Below are positions 9,222 through 17,950 of a stretch of DNA of 64,000 nt, piece by piece. The notes under the pieces were generated by a model. The model was not told where the DNA came from and did not search any database. It saw only the letters and a list, made by a program, of their open reading frames with translations. A program made the translations under genes and the position numbers. Positions within the stretch are counted from its first letter, which is position 1. The number at the start of each line of letters is the position of its first letter. Origin of the DNA: an uncultured Collinsella sp. (lineage in GTDB: Bacteria > Actinomycetota > Coriobacteriia > Coriobacteriales > Coriobacteriaceae); assembly GCA_900541235.1 (NCBI GenBank), contig UQIW01000003.1:57251-121250 (forward strand), given 5' to 3'.

Positions 9222-9242
9222 GACCTAAAAAGTTGTTAGGTC
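9222..9242 (-). promoter_or_regulatory. Inverted repeat in hydrogenase operon leader
   Basis: GACCTAA and TTAGGTC form 7-bp arms around a 7-base loop, 65 bp upstream of the first hydrogenase-operon gene. It could be an operator or an mRNA hairpin; the sequence does not decide between them. Confidence 0.35.
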
Positions 9243-9317
9243 TCCACGCAGTTCGGCAGGCGGCATGAAATGTCACCCTCAGCGGTGAAATAGAACATTA
9301 CCGCAGATAAATGCCAT

Positions 9318-9341
9318 ATTTGGTAAAACGCGTTACCAAAT
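9318..9341. promoter_or_regulatory. Palindromic operator candidate upstream of hydrogenase operon
   Basis: ATTTGGTAA and TTACCAAAT are perfect 9-bp arms around AACGCG. It is not followed by a T-run and lies between the terminator of the PTS operon and the hydrogenase operon, so it may bind a regulator of the hydrogenase genes. The shape is compatible with Rex or LacI-type sites but matches neither consensus exactly. Confidence 0.4.
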
Positions 9342-9344
9342 GAC

Positions 9345-9380
9345 AATGCCCCGCCCACGCAATCACGTGGACGGGGCATT
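9345..9380 (-). terminator. Terminator of the alpha-glucoside PTS operon
   Basis: AATGCCCCGCCCACG and CGTGGACGGGGCATT form a 15-bp stem with one mismatch, 34 bp after the GH4 stop codon. On the minus strand the stem is followed by TTGTCATTT, a weak U-tract. Confidence 0.75.
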
Positions 9381-9413
9381 GCTCATGGTATGCGGCCAGC
9401 GACCCTGTTGCTT

Positions 9414-10796
9414 TTACTTAAGCTCGGGCCAGTAACCCTTGTTGGCCTCGATCATGTCGTCGAGAACTTCCTTGGCGACCTTCATCGACGGCACGGTCTT
9501 GTTGAGCGTGAAGGCCTTGAGCGCCTTCTCGTACGAACCCTCGATCGTGGCCTCGACCACGAGCTTCTCGGAGTTCAGCTGCTGCATCATGAGGCCTTGC
9601 TGGAACAGAGGAATGTTGTCACGGCTGATGACCTCGGGGCCGTTCTTGCCAATGTAGGCAGGCAGCTCGACCATAGCGTCGTAGGGCATGTTGGGGATAG
9701 CGCCCTTGTTCTCGCAAATGACCAGGAAGCGCTGCTTGGTATCGTTCTTCAGAGCGATAGCCAGGTCGGCAATCCAGTCGCCGTGGCTGCCCGCATAGAA
9801 CGTGCTCTCGTCGATCTCGCCGGTCTTCTCGTAGTGGTCGATGCCGTCGAAGAGGTTCTTCTCGCGCGTCTCCTCAACCTCGTTAGCACGGGTGCGCTCG
9901 GGGTTGGAATGCTCGACGAACTCCTTCTGCTGCAGGTAGTAGTTCAGATACGTGTTGGGCAGGTACTCCGGGAAGCACTCCAGGATCTCGTACTCGCCCT
10001 TCCAGACGTAGTACCAGCTGCCCTTAGTGTGGCGGTTCTGCTCGGGGTGCTCGTCGGTGGCCTCCTCGGGCTTCTTTGCCATGAGCGAGCCCATGCCCTT
10101 GAGGTAGGAATCGGGCAGCAGGATCTCATGCTCCTTGATGTACTCGCGCAGCTGCGGGAGCACCTCCTCGCCCTTGTGGCGAATCGAGGTGAACCAACCA
10201 AAGTGGTTGAGGCCAAAGTAATCGTACTCGACATCCTTCTTGTCGATATCGAGCGCGGCGCAAACCACGTCGATGATTGCGATCGGCATGTCGCAGATGT
10301 TGATGATGCGAGCGTTGGGACGCAGCACGCGGCAGCCCTCGGAGACGATGGCGGCAGGGTTGGAGTAGTTGAGAATCCAGTAGTCCTTCTTGGCGTACTT
10401 CTCAACGTCATCGATCAGCTCGACCATGGGGAAGATGGTGCGCATGCCGTAGGCAAGGCCGCCGCAACCGCAAGTCTCCTGACCCACGCAGCCGTGACGC
10501 AGCGGAATCTTCTCGTCCTGCTCGCGCATGGCGTAGCCGCCCACGCGCATCTGGGCAAACACGAAGCTGGCGTCGGTAAAAGCCGTCTTTTTGTCGGTGG
10601 TCACCGTGAGCTTGATGTCCAGGCCGAGGTCCTCGTGCAAAATCCAGTCCACGAGCACGCCGATCTTGCGCTGGCGCTCCTCGTTGATGTCGTACAGACG
10701 AATCTCGTCAACGTCGAGCTCGTCCTTGCGCAGGGCGATGGACTTGACGATGCCGGGGGTAAAGGTGGATCCGCCACCACACAGAGTAATGATCAT
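9414..10796 (-). CDS. 6-phospho-alpha-glucosidase, glycoside hydrolase family 4
   Basis: A 460-residue cytoplasmic enzyme expected to cleave phosphorylated alpha-glucosides such as maltose 6-phosphate after PTS uptake. Family 4 enzymes use NAD+ and Mn2+ in a redox-elimination mechanism. Visible motifs are the N-terminal Rossmann loop CGGGSTFTPG, NYSNPAAIV, and the metal ligands in ICDMP (Cys) and LNHFGW (His). It follows the EIIBC gene by 3 bp with GAAGGAG in front of the ATG, so it is the last gene of the operon. Specificity for alpha- rather than beta-linked substrates is inferred from similarity to GlvA/MalH and from the PTS partner. Confidence 0.92.
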   Translation of the reverse strand: MIITLCGGGSTFTPGIVKSIALRKDELDVDEIRLYDINEERQRKIGVLVDWILHEDLGLDIKLTVTTDKKTAFTDASFVFAQMRVGGYAMREQDEKIPLRHGCVGQETCGCGGLAYGMRTIFPMVELIDDVEKYAKKDYWILNYSNPAAIVSEGCRVLRPNARIINICDMPIAIIDVVCAALDIDKKDVEYDYFGLNHFGWFTSIRHKGEEVLPQLREYIKEHEILLPDSYLKGMGSLMAKKPEEATDEHPEQNRHTKGSWYYVWKGEYEILECFPEYLPNTYLNYYLQQKEFVEHSNPERTRANEVEETREKNLFDGIDHYEKTGEIDESTFYAGSHGDWIADLAIALKNDTKQRFLVICENKGAIPNMPYDAMVELPAYIGKNGPEVISRDNIPLFQQGLMMQQLNSEKLVVEATIEGSYEKALKAFTLNKTVPSMKVAKEVLDDMIEANKGYWPELK

Positions 10797-10799
10797 TGT

Positions 10800-12416
10800 T
10801 TACTGCTCCTTCTCAATTGCGTTTTCGACCTTGTCGCGCATCTCGGCGACCTTCATGCCAAAGATGATCTGGATATTGTTGCCGTTGCGGTTGATGCCGC
10901 TGTTGGGCACGTGGTTGATGAGGTTCTCATCGATGAGGTCCGGGTTCTTAACGTTCACGCGGAGACGCGTAAAGCAGTTCTCGAGCTCCTCGATGTTGTC
11001 CTTGCCGCCAAGACCTGCGACCAGGTCGGCAATGCCAGCATCGACGCCCTCTGCGGGAGCCGCGGCAACAGCGCCCTGCTTCACCGCAACAGATGCGGCG
11101 GCCTCGCCCTCGGCAACGGACTCGGCGAGCTCGGACTCCTCCTCGCGACCAGGCGTGTGGAGGTTGAGCTTCTTGATGAGGAAGGTGAAGAGGAAGAAGT
11201 ACAGCGCGGCGTTGACGACTCCGAGCACCAGCATAACCGGCCAGTTGGTCTTATCGACGCCAAGAACCAGGTTGGAAACCACGATGTTAATGATGCCGCC
11301 TGCAGTCGAAGCGGGCACGGAGAGGACCTTGAGCAGAACCAGGAAGATGCCGGAAAGAACCGAGTGAACGACAAAGAGCACGGGAGCGGCAAAGACAAAG
11401 AGGAAGTCCATGGGCTCGGTCACGCAGGAGAGCACGGCGGTGATGATCAGCGGGATAATGACAGCCTTGGTCTTGTCCTTGTTCCCCTTGTAAGCAGTGA
11501 AGATAAAGGCGAGACCGATACCGATGTAGGGCCACAGGTTGTTGAAGGTGTAGCTGTTGAAGTAGGTGCTATCGGAGAAGGGCTGACCCGTCATTGCCAT
11601 CTCGGCAACACGGATGGGATAGGCGCCGGCGATAACCTGATCACCCAGCGTAAGGGTGCCGCCCACATCGGAGAACTGGAACGGGGTGTAGATGAGGTGG
11701 TGCAGACCGGTGGGAACGAGCAGCTTGTTGAGCATGCCATAGATAAACAGACCGACGTTGCCCGACTCCTTAATAATGCCGGCAACGGAGGAGATGGCGC
11801 CCTGAACCGGAGGCCAAACGATGCAGAAGCCAGCGCCCATGGTCCAGGAAATGATGATCATGATCAGGAACGGAAAGCGAACGCCCGAGAACATCGAAAG
11901 GGCAATGGGGAACTGCTTGTTCGAGTACTTGTTGAACACGGCACCGGTGATGCAACCGAGAATGATGCCGCCAAACACGCCGGTATCGAGCACCTGAATG
12001 CCCATAACGGTGGCCTGGCCGGTTCCGGTAAGGCCGAGCATACCGCTCGCATCGGCAAGAGAGCCGGTGGCGTTGAGCACGATGTTGTTAGCCTGCAGGA
12101 ACAGGAAGAACGACATCAGGGCGATCAGCGAAGCATGGCCCTTGTTCTTCTTTGCCATGGCGCCGGCGATGCCAACGCAGAACAGAATCGAGAGGTTGTT
12201 GATGATAAACATCAGCGACTGATAGACAACGGCGCCCACAAGCTGGAACGGACCGAAGCCCAGCACGGGGATCATGGCGCAGATGGTCTTGTTGGTCAGA
12301 ATGATGCCCACGATGAGCAGGATGCCGGCAACCGAGAGATACATCATCGGCTGAACGATCGACTTCGCGAACACCTCCAACGGCGCTTTGAAATTGAACT
12401 TCTTTTTTGCGGTCAT
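10800..12416 (-). CDS. PTS alpha-glucoside transporter subunit IIBC
   Basis: A 538-residue membrane protein of the glucose/maltose PTS superfamily. The IIC domain (about residues 1-420) has about ten TM segments and the motif VPTGLHHLIYTPF. A linker rich in Glu and Ala leads to the IIB domain, where the phosphorylated cysteine is in NCFTRLRV. It imports and phosphorylates an alpha-glucoside such as maltose. The ATG at 12416 follows GGAAGGGGAG and removes nine residues from the longest frame. The EIIA gene is two genes upstream and the matching phospho-glucosidase directly downstream. Confidence 0.93.
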   Translation of the reverse strand: MTAKKKFNFKAPLEVFAKSIVQPMMYLSVAGILLIVGIILTNKTICAMIPVLGFGPFQLVGAVVYQSLMFIINNLSILFCVGIAGAMAKKNKGHASLIALMSFFLFLQANNIVLNATGSLADASGMLGLTGTGQATVMGIQVLDTGVFGGIILGCITGAVFNKYSNKQFPIALSMFSGVRFPFLIMIIISWTMGAGFCIVWPPVQGAISSVAGIIKESGNVGLFIYGMLNKLLVPTGLHHLIYTPFQFSDVGGTLTLGDQVIAGAYPIRVAEMAMTGQPFSDSTYFNSYTFNNLWPYIGIGLAFIFTAYKGNKDKTKAVIIPLIITAVLSCVTEPMDFLFVFAAPVLFVVHSVLSGIFLVLLKVLSVPASTAGGIINIVVSNLVLGVDKTNWPVMLVLGVVNAALYFFLFTFLIKKLNLHTPGREEESELAESVAEGEAAASVAVKQGAVAAAPAEGVDAGIADLVAGLGGKDNIEELENCFTRLRVNVKNPDLIDENLINHVPNSGINRNGNNIQIIFGMKVAEMRDKVENAIEKEQ

Positions 12417-12515
12417 AGCGGTACTCCCCTTCCTTTTCCGCAAATTAAGACAGATGTGCCCTGGGCAAGACCGTAAGCCTTGCCTTATACCAATCGATGT
12501 GTGGGCACGTTATGC

Positions 12516-13382
12516 CTAGAGACCAGGTTCTCCAAGCAGGTTAACAATGTGATATGCGAGATAGCTCTTCTCGGCATTGGTAACGACAACGTTATAGGTA
12601 GACGACAAGTGAGCGGCTATAGCGTCCGCGCACGAGAATGCGCACGGATACGCCGTTTCATCGATTCGGAACAGTGCGTCTCCGTTGATTTGCCCTGCCG
12701 TAGGATCGAGCGCTCGCTGTGCGAAAAACTGCAGGTGACGAACGAAACGTTCGTAAGGCAGCGAGGTGTCGTCGAGGGTCGTGGCATAGCGCTCAGAAAC
12801 AATCGCGAGCACGTCGCGAACAAGCTGGACCGAAACGATCAGACGATCAGAGCGTTGCGGCATGGTGGCGTTGACGATATGCAAGGTAATGAAACCCTGC
12901 TCTTCTTCGCTCATCTGGATGCCCATATACTCCTTGATAATCTGCAGCGCACGGCCCGCAAGTGCATACTCCTTGCGATAGAACTGCTGGATCTCGAGCA
13001 GCAACGGATTCTCACAGGGGACGCCCTTGCGCTCGCGCTCCAAAGCAAGGCTGATATGGTCTGCGAGAGCAATGAGAATCTTATCGTTGATGTCGGCATT
13101 GAGCTCTCGACGAAGCATCTGAACGATTTCCTCGGAAATCACGAGGTTGACGGTGGGGATGGACTCCAAAAGATGTGCCAAGCGGTCGATCGTACGCGAG
13201 TCCTGAGAAGTTCCCTCCTGCAACGCGTAGGTCTTTTCGATCGACGCCTCGTCGATGGCATCGCCGGCATGACGGCCAAAGCAGAGGCCTCGACCGATGA
13301 CGATGAGCTCGGAGCCATCGTCCGAAGTGACCATTGCGACGTTGTTGTTAAAAACTCGCTTGATAACCACGGTACCCACCAC
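12516..13382 (-). CDS. BglG/LicT-family transcription antiterminator
   Basis: A 288-residue protein. Residues 1-55 form the RNA-binding CAT domain (IKRVFNNNVAMV, then IVIGRGLCFG). Two PTS-regulation domains follow, with phosphorylatable histidines in contexts such as LADHISLAL, FITLHIVNA and SYLAYHIVN. Family members bind a RAT hairpin in the leader and stop terminator formation when the sugar is present and phosphate is moved to the PTS. A RAT/terminator pair is visible in front of this operon at 13928-14018. The start is probably the GTG at 13382, 7 bp after the EIIA stop; its ribosome site is weak, which fits coupled translation. Confidence 0.92.
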   Translation of the reverse strand: MVGTVVIKRVFNNNVAMVTSDDGSELIVIGRGLCFGRHAGDAIDEASIEKTYALQEGTSQDSRTIDRLAHLLESIPTVNLVISEEIVQMLRRELNADINDKILIALADHISLALERERKGVPCENPLLLEIQQFYRKEYALAGRALQIIKEYMGIQMSEEEQGFITLHIVNATMPQRSDRLIVSVQLVRDVLAIVSERYATTLDDTSLPYERFVRHLQFFAQRALDPTAGQINGDALFRIDETAYPCAFSCADAIAAHLSSTYNVVVTNAEKSYLAYHIVNLLGEPGL

Positions 13383-13388
13383 AAGAAT

Positions 13389-13901
13389 TTACTCGGAAAG
13401 CCAGACGACAGGCTCTTTAACAGCAACAGGGCCGGAAGCATGCTCACGAGGAGTCGAGTTCTCCGAACGCTCACACACGATAACGAAGACCGTGGGATCA
13501 AAGCCGGCAGCGCGAACCACGTCGAAATCGACCTCGACGAGGGGCTGGCCCGCGTCGACATGGTCACCCTGGGCAACAAGCGCATGGAAGCCCTTGCCCT
13601 CAAGCTTAACAGTGTCGATTCCGATGTGCAGCATCACCTGAGCAGAGCTGTCGTCGGACATGATGCCCAGCGCGTGCTCAGTCGGAAACAGCGCCGCGAC
13701 GGTGCCGGAAACAGGAGCGCACACCGTTCCCTCTTGGGGAACCACGGCAACGCCATCACCCACCGCACGGCTGCTAAAAGCGGGGTCATTGGTTTTTTCT
13801 AGATTAACAAGCTCGCCGGAAACAGGGGCGAGGATTTCGAACTCGGAAGTCGCAGTCGCCTGCTTATCCGAGCCACCCATAAGGCGAGAAAAGAAACCCA
13901 T
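13389..13901 (-). CDS. PTS glucose-type EIIA component
   Basis: A 170-residue soluble phosphocarrier that takes phosphate from HPr and gives it to the IIB domain. The motif MLHIGIDTV contains the phosphorylated histidine, followed by LEGKGFHALVAQGDHV, typical of EIIA-Glc. The ATG at 13901 (MGFFSRL) is preferred over 13919 because GAAGGGAC stands in front of it. It is the first gene of the operon, directly behind the RAT leader. Confidence 0.93.
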   Translation of the reverse strand: MGFFSRLMGGSDKQATATSEFEILAPVSGELVNLEKTNDPAFSSRAVGDGVAVVPQEGTVCAPVSGTVAALFPTEHALGIMSDDSSAQVMLHIGIDTVKLEGKGFHALVAQGDHVDAGQPLVEVDFDVVRAAGFDPTVFVIVCERSENSTPREHASGPVAVKEPVVWLSE

Positions 13902-13927
13902 GGTGACATGTCCCTTCATAAATATAG

Positions 13928-13988
13928 CCCAACCAAAATCAATCGAATGCGCCCATTGAGACGCACCCGTTCAAAGACTTTGGTTAGG
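13928..13988 (-). terminator. Leader terminator controlled by antitermination
   Basis: On the minus strand CCTAACCAAA (13979-13988) pairs over 10 bp, with one G-U, with TTTGGTTGGG (13928-13937). A short U-rich stretch follows before the EIIA ribosome site. Its 5' arm overlaps the 3' end of the RAT element, so the two structures are mutually exclusive, the arrangement expected for LicT/BglG control. Confidence 0.65.
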
Positions 13989-14018
13989 CCCATGTCCGAG
14001 GGGACTCGGTAACCTTCC
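13982..14018 (-). promoter_or_regulatory. RAT (ribonucleic antiterminator) element
   Basis: The minus-strand RNA starts GGAAGGUUACCGAG and ends CAUGGGCCUAACC. GUUAC on the 5' side and the final CCUAACC match the RAT pattern bound by LicT-type proteins, and CCGAG/CUCGG forms the top stem. It lies 80-120 bp upstream of EIIA and overlaps the terminator stem. Confidence 0.7.
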
Positions 14019-14115
14019 GCATTTCTTTTTACGGGGGTTATTGTAGGCAACAACAAAGCCAGAATAGTCATTATGACCGGTGAGCGGTATTTTTTCTTCG
14101 ATAAACGGTATTTAA

Positions 14116-14200
14116 GCGGCACTTAGGGACGTTCCTTTTCTGCCGGCACTCGGGAACACTCCTCACTCTGGTGCATTGGGGACAGGTTACTTTGCACCAA
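14116..14200. repeat. GGGAC-type repeats including a 33-nt hairpin
   Basis: 14116-14157 holds two degenerate copies of a CGGCACT-GGGAC unit. 14169-14200 is a 33-nt-class hairpin: GGTGC and GCACC arms around GGGGACAGGTTA. Related copies are at 14281, 28935 and 60218. The untranslated stretch 13989-14324 otherwise holds only the RAT element and the 67-nt palindrome. Confidence 0.6.
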
Positions 14201-14205
14201 TCATG

Positions 14206-14272
14206 AGTTGCGGTGAAATAGGGACTGCAAAGCCGCTCAAAAGGCCAAAACAGTCCGTATTCCACCGCAACT
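14206..14272. repeat. 67-nt palindromic repeat, copy 1
   Basis: The arms AGTTGCGGTGAAATAGGGAC and CAGTCCGTATTCCACCGCAACT pair with a few mismatches around a variable loop. Copies of identical length are at 43543-43609 and 52880-52946. This copy sits between two oppositely oriented members of the 33-nt family. Confidence 0.8.
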
Positions 14273-14280
14273 TCAAGACG

Positions 14281-14313
14281 TTGATGCAGATTAACCTGGC
14301 CCCATTGCACCAA
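14281..14313. repeat. 33-nt GGGGAC hairpin, inverted copy
   Basis: TTGATGC and GCACCAA flank AACCTGGCCCC, the reverse complement of the GGGGACAGGTT core at 14169-14200. Together the two copies form an outer inverted repeat around the 67-nt palindrome. Confidence 0.6.
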
Positions 14314-14324
14314 TTTCGTATGCG

Positions 14325-15086
14325 CTAGATAAAGAGCTCGCATTCCTTCCGCACGACGCAAACCTTGCTCAGCATCTGGGAAACAGCGGATAGCTTGTTG
14401 GGATCAAGCTTGCGAGCGCCTCGCGGACATACGGCGATGCAGCGCATGCAGGAGATGCACGCCTCGCCAGCTGCTCGCTTGGGGTCGCCCTTGTCGATAG
14501 CACAAACGGGGCACGCCGCGGCGCATGCACCGCAGGAGACGCAATCCCCTGTTGCCTCGGGTGCCATGCGGCGACCTCCAGCTTGTTTATAAGGACGATT
14601 GCCGGGGATAGAGGGCTCGGACGCATCCTCAGCCAACAGCTTTTGCTGAATTTGCTGCGCAAACTCTGCGAGCTGCGCCGCATCCTGCGCATCCGGTCGC
14701 CCAGCAGCAAACTGACGAGCAACGGAATGTTCTGCAATGGCTGCAACTGCCGCGATCACCCGGAATCCCGCATACTTCGCAACGTCCTCCAGCTCTACGA
14801 GCGTGTCCTCAAACGCGCGGTTTCCGTATACACAAACCAAAACAGCCCGAGCCCCGTTGCCGCGCACCATGCCCAACCGGTCAGCCACCACAGCCGGGAT
14901 TCTACCGGCATACGCCGGCACAGAGATTACGGCCACGTCGTCCTCAGTCATCGAGACAGCGCTGAAATCTAGCCCGCTATCGGTCAGATCGACGGTAACA
15001 GTATTCTTGTCCAGCGCTCCAGCCACAAGGCAAGACACCTTCTCCGTTCCACCCGTCGGACTAAACACAATTTCGAATACGCTCAT
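14325..15086 (-). CDS. EFR1-type flavodoxin-ferredoxin protein
   Basis: A 253-residue protein. The N-terminal half is flavodoxin-like (FSPTGGTEKV phosphate-binding loop, VPAYAGRIP, VYGNRAFEDTL). The C-terminal part is a two-cluster ferredoxin with CVSCGACAAACPV and CISCMRCIAVCP. Such fusions are soluble electron carriers; the partner enzyme is unknown. The ATG at 15086 follows GGGGAGGG. It stands alone between untranslated regions. Confidence 0.88.
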   Translation of the reverse strand: MSVFEIVFSPTGGTEKVSCLVAGALDKNTVTVDLTDSGLDFSAVSMTEDDVAVISVPAYAGRIPAVVADRLGMVRGNGARAVLVCVYGNRAFEDTLVELEDVAKYAGFRVIAAVAAIAEHSVARQFAAGRPDAQDAAQLAEFAQQIQQKLLAEDASEPSIPGNRPYKQAGGRRMAPEATGDCVSCGACAAACPVCAIDKGDPKRAAGEACISCMRCIAVCPRGARKLDPNKLSAVSQMLSKVCVVRKECELFI

Positions 15087-15645
15087 CTAGACACCCTCCC
15101 CCTACGCTCAGCAACGCGTCAAGCCGTTTTCACATCCAGCCAGAGTATACGGCACGTGGGGTCCCCGTTTTAATGCACCAAGCACCCCAATGCACCCACC
15201 CTACGCTGTCTGCCTCTTCATTTTGCATAAATTATGGTACAGATTGTATATATTTACGGAATACCGCTGTGTTCTCCTGAGGTACCCCATCCTGGCCCGT
15301 GCAAAAAACGGAGTATTCTGCAACGTGACCACGCTAGCACCGCCGCGGGTGGGCAAAACTGTAGGGCGCCGTATCATTCTAAGTCCCGACATGGCGAAAA
15401 TACGCGCCCCTGCTCCGGAAAACGGCGAAATCTGACTCAGAACGCTCGCCAGGGATATCCGAAGGCCACCGTTGGCGACGTCGAATCATATGCAGACAAC
15501 TCGAACTGCAGAATACTCCAAAAAATGCACGGCGCACCCCATGGGACCCATTGCCGCATGGCAGGAAACAGGTCCACGGCATCCTCTAGATGCATTCCCG
15601 AGGAAATCACATTTGAACTAGCGATCGGATACGGCAAACAAAAAA
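15087..15645. other. Untranslated region with a 24-nt inverted repeat pair
   Basis: I see no credible gene here. A 24-nt sequence at 15299-15322 (GTGCAAAAAACGGAGTATTC...) recurs inverted at 15507-15530 with few changes, enclosing about 180 bp. AT-rich sequence at 15230-15260 may be promoter DNA for the EFR1 gene or part of a small mobile remnant. Confidence 0.5.
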
Positions 15646-15673
15646 GGGCCCCGAGTGTAGTTGCTCGGGGCCC
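15646..15673 (-). terminator. Terminator of the DEAD-box helicase gene
   Basis: GGGCCCCGAG and CTCGGGGCCC form a perfect 10-bp stem with an 8-base loop. On the minus strand it is followed by TTTTTT, a classic intrinsic terminator 34 bp after the stop codon. Confidence 0.93.
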
Positions 15674-15706
15674 AAACTCGTCTCGCCTTACCGCGCGACG
15701 AGCATG

Positions 15707-17950
15707 TTACTTGCGCTTGCCGCCGCCGTCGCCGGGACGACGGGAGCTGCTACCACGCTTGCCGCCACGGCTGTTGCCATAGCTGCCGCGGTTATCGCGA
15801 CCGCCGGCACGGCCGCCACGGGAGCCGGCCTGGTTGCCGCCACGACCACCACGATAGCCGCCACGACGCTCCTCGCGGGTATCGTCGTAGTTGCGCCAGT
15901 CATCGCGACGATCGCGGCTGGCACGCGGGTCACGACGATCGCGCGACTCGTTAGAACGACCAGCGCCGCCGCGGCCGCCATTGCCGCGAGCACCCTCGCG
16001 GCGCTCGCCGCCGTGGCTACCGCGCTCTTCAAAGCGCTTGCCGCCACGGGACTCACCGCCGCGGGCACCACGCTCACCACGGCCCTCGCCGCCGCGACGC
16101 TCATCACGGCCACTGCGCTCGTCATCACGACCGGAACGACGGCGGTCGCCCGCACCGCGCTTGCCACCGCGCGAGCCGCGGCCCTCGTCCTCGCGCTCAA
16201 CACGACGACGACCGCCGCGATCCTCGTCCTCGCGGCGGCGGCGATGTGCCTCGCCCTGGAACTGCTTGGCACGACGCTCGGCACGGTTGCCACGCGGGGC
16301 CTGCTCGACAGCACCGCCGCGCTCCTCGGCAGCCACCTCGCGGGCCACGCTCTCAACAGCCTCGTCCACGCGAGCCCGAACGCCTTCGCGCACGCGGGTC
16401 TTGCCGCCGCGCTTGGGACGGCTCGGACGCTCGCCATCGCCGCGACGCTCGTCGCGACCGCGGTTGGAACGACCGGCCACATCGCCGTAGTCATCGCCGT
16501 TGCGTTTGCCGTCGCGACGCGCCTGCTCAAGCTTCTTCTTGCTCTTGGACTTGCCGCGCTTGGTCTTCTTCTTCACCTTAAAGGCCGCAGGATCGCGCTC
16601 GGGGTCAACCGCGGGCGGATTGGGGCCCACATGCAGGTCGCCGGCCTCGTAGATGTCGGCGGTCTTGTCCATGAGCTTCTCGATCTCGTAGAACTCATCG
16701 ACATCCTGCTCGGTCACAAACGTGATGGCCCAGCCCAGCTCGCCGGCACGACCCGTACGGCCAATACGGTGGATGTAGTCGGTCGGCTCGGCCGGCACGT
16801 CAAAGTTCACGACGTAGCGCACGTCGCTGATGTCGATGCCGCGGGCGAGCACGTCGGTCGCCACCAGCACGTCGACGGTACCGTCGCGGAAGGCCGAAAG
16901 GGCACGCTCGCGCTGGGCCTGGCTGCGGTTGCCGTGAATCGCGGCGGCCTTGATGCCCTTGCGCTCCAGACGACGGCAGCAGCTGTCGGCGCGGTGCTTG
17001 GTACGCATAAAGACGATGGTGCGCTCCGGGCCCTCCTTTTTGAGGAACTCGGGCAACAGGTTATTCTTGGCCTCGATGGACACCGGGAACACAAACTGGT
17101 CGACGGTGTCGGCGGTCGACGTGGCAGGTGCGATCTCCACGCGGGCCGGGTCGCTCACCAGGTCGGTGATCTCGCCCACGGCCTCCTCGTCGAGGGTCGC
17201 CGAGAACAGCAGCGTCTGACGCTCGGCCGGCGTCTCGCGCACAATGCGCCGGACGGCGGGCAAAAAGCCCATGTCGAGCATACGGTCGGCCTCGTCGAGC
17301 ACCAGGACCTTAACCTCGTCCAGGTGGCAGGCGCCCTGCTCGATCAGATCGACCAGACGGCCCGGCGTTGCGACCAGGATGTCGCAGCCGTACTTAAGTG
17401 CCGCGGTCTGCGGCTTGTAGCTCACGCCGCCCACGACGGTCACGGCAACATGGCCGGTGACGTCGGCGATTTTGCTTGCGACCTCGTCGATTTGCTGGGC
17501 AAGCTCGCGCGTAGGGGTGATGACGAGCATCACGGGGCCGCGACCGTTGCCCTCGGGCTTTTTAGCACCGCGACGACGGTTGCGGCCGCCGCGCTCGCGC
17601 ACGGGTTTGGGAGGAGCGATGTGCTCCAGATTGTTCATGGTCGGCAGCAAAAAGGCGGCCGTCTTGCCGGTGCCGGTCTGAGCGGCGGCAAGCAGGTCGC
17701 GGCCCTCGAGCACCACGGGGATGGAGCCGGCCTGCACGGGCGTCGGCGCCGTGTAGCCCAGGTTCTCGATAGCACGAAGCATCTCGTCGGAGAGGCCCAG
17801 CTCGTCAAAGGCGGGCAGGCTCTCGGTAGCGGACTCGACGGCCTGGGCAGCATTGGCCTCATCGGCGGCATCGAAGGCAGCCTGGGTCATGGCCTCGCGG
17901 GCCTCGTCCAGGATCTCGGCGTCGGTGACGTCAGATACAGAATTACGCAT
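15707..17950 (-). CDS. DEAD-box ATP-dependent RNA helicase with RGG-rich tail
   Basis: A 747-residue helicase. The core (about residues 45-430) carries the Q-motif (APTPVQAGSIP), motif I AQTGTGKT, motif II VLDEADRM, motif III FSATLD and motif VI HRIGRTGRAG. The C-terminal 250 residues are rich in Arg, Gly, Asp and Glu, with many RGG and RGGRGG units, as in the cold-shock helicases CsdA/DeaD; this tail probably binds RNA. The ATG at 17950 follows AAGGAACAACG, which removes 12 residues of the longest frame. It is monocistronic, with its own terminator. A role in ribosome assembly or RNA decay is likely from family knowledge. Confidence 0.93.
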   Translation of the reverse strand: MRNSVSDVTDAEILDEAREAMTQAAFDAADEANAAQAVESATESLPAFDELGLSDEMLRAIENLGYTAPTPVQAGSIPVVLEGRDLLAAAQTGTGKTAAFLLPTMNNLEHIAPPKPVRERGGRNRRRGAKKPEGNGRGPVMLVITPTRELAQQIDEVASKIADVTGHVAVTVVGGVSYKPQTAALKYGCDILVATPGRLVDLIEQGACHLDEVKVLVLDEADRMLDMGFLPAVRRIVRETPAERQTLLFSATLDEEAVGEITDLVSDPARVEIAPATSTADTVDQFVFPVSIEAKNNLLPEFLKKEGPERTIVFMRTKHRADSCCRRLERKGIKAAAIHGNRSQAQRERALSAFRDGTVDVLVATDVLARGIDISDVRYVVNFDVPAEPTDYIHRIGRTGRAGELGWAITFVTEQDVDEFYEIEKLMDKTADIYEAGDLHVGPNPPAVDPERDPAAFKVKKKTKRGKSKSKKKLEQARRDGKRNGDDYGDVAGRSNRGRDERRGDGERPSRPKRGGKTRVREGVRARVDEAVESVAREVAAEERGGAVEQAPRGNRAERRAKQFQGEAHRRRREDEDRGGRRRVEREDEGRGSRGGKRGAGDRRRSGRDDERSGRDERRGGEGRGERGARGGESRGGKRFEERGSHGGERREGARGNGGRGGAGRSNESRDRRDPRASRDRRDDWRNYDDTREERRGGYRGGRGGNQAGSRGGRAGGRDNRGSYGNSRGGKRGSSSRRPGDGGGKRK

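Noticed and set aside
9390..12476. 1028-codon open frame on the plus strand
   Set aside because: It is antisense to the GH4 and EIIBC genes, which have clear motifs and ribosome sites; long mirror frames are expected at this GC content.
15234..15782. 182-codon frame in the untranslated region before the helicase gene
   Set aside because: It crosses the inverted repeat and the helicase terminator and shows no domain or ribosome site.
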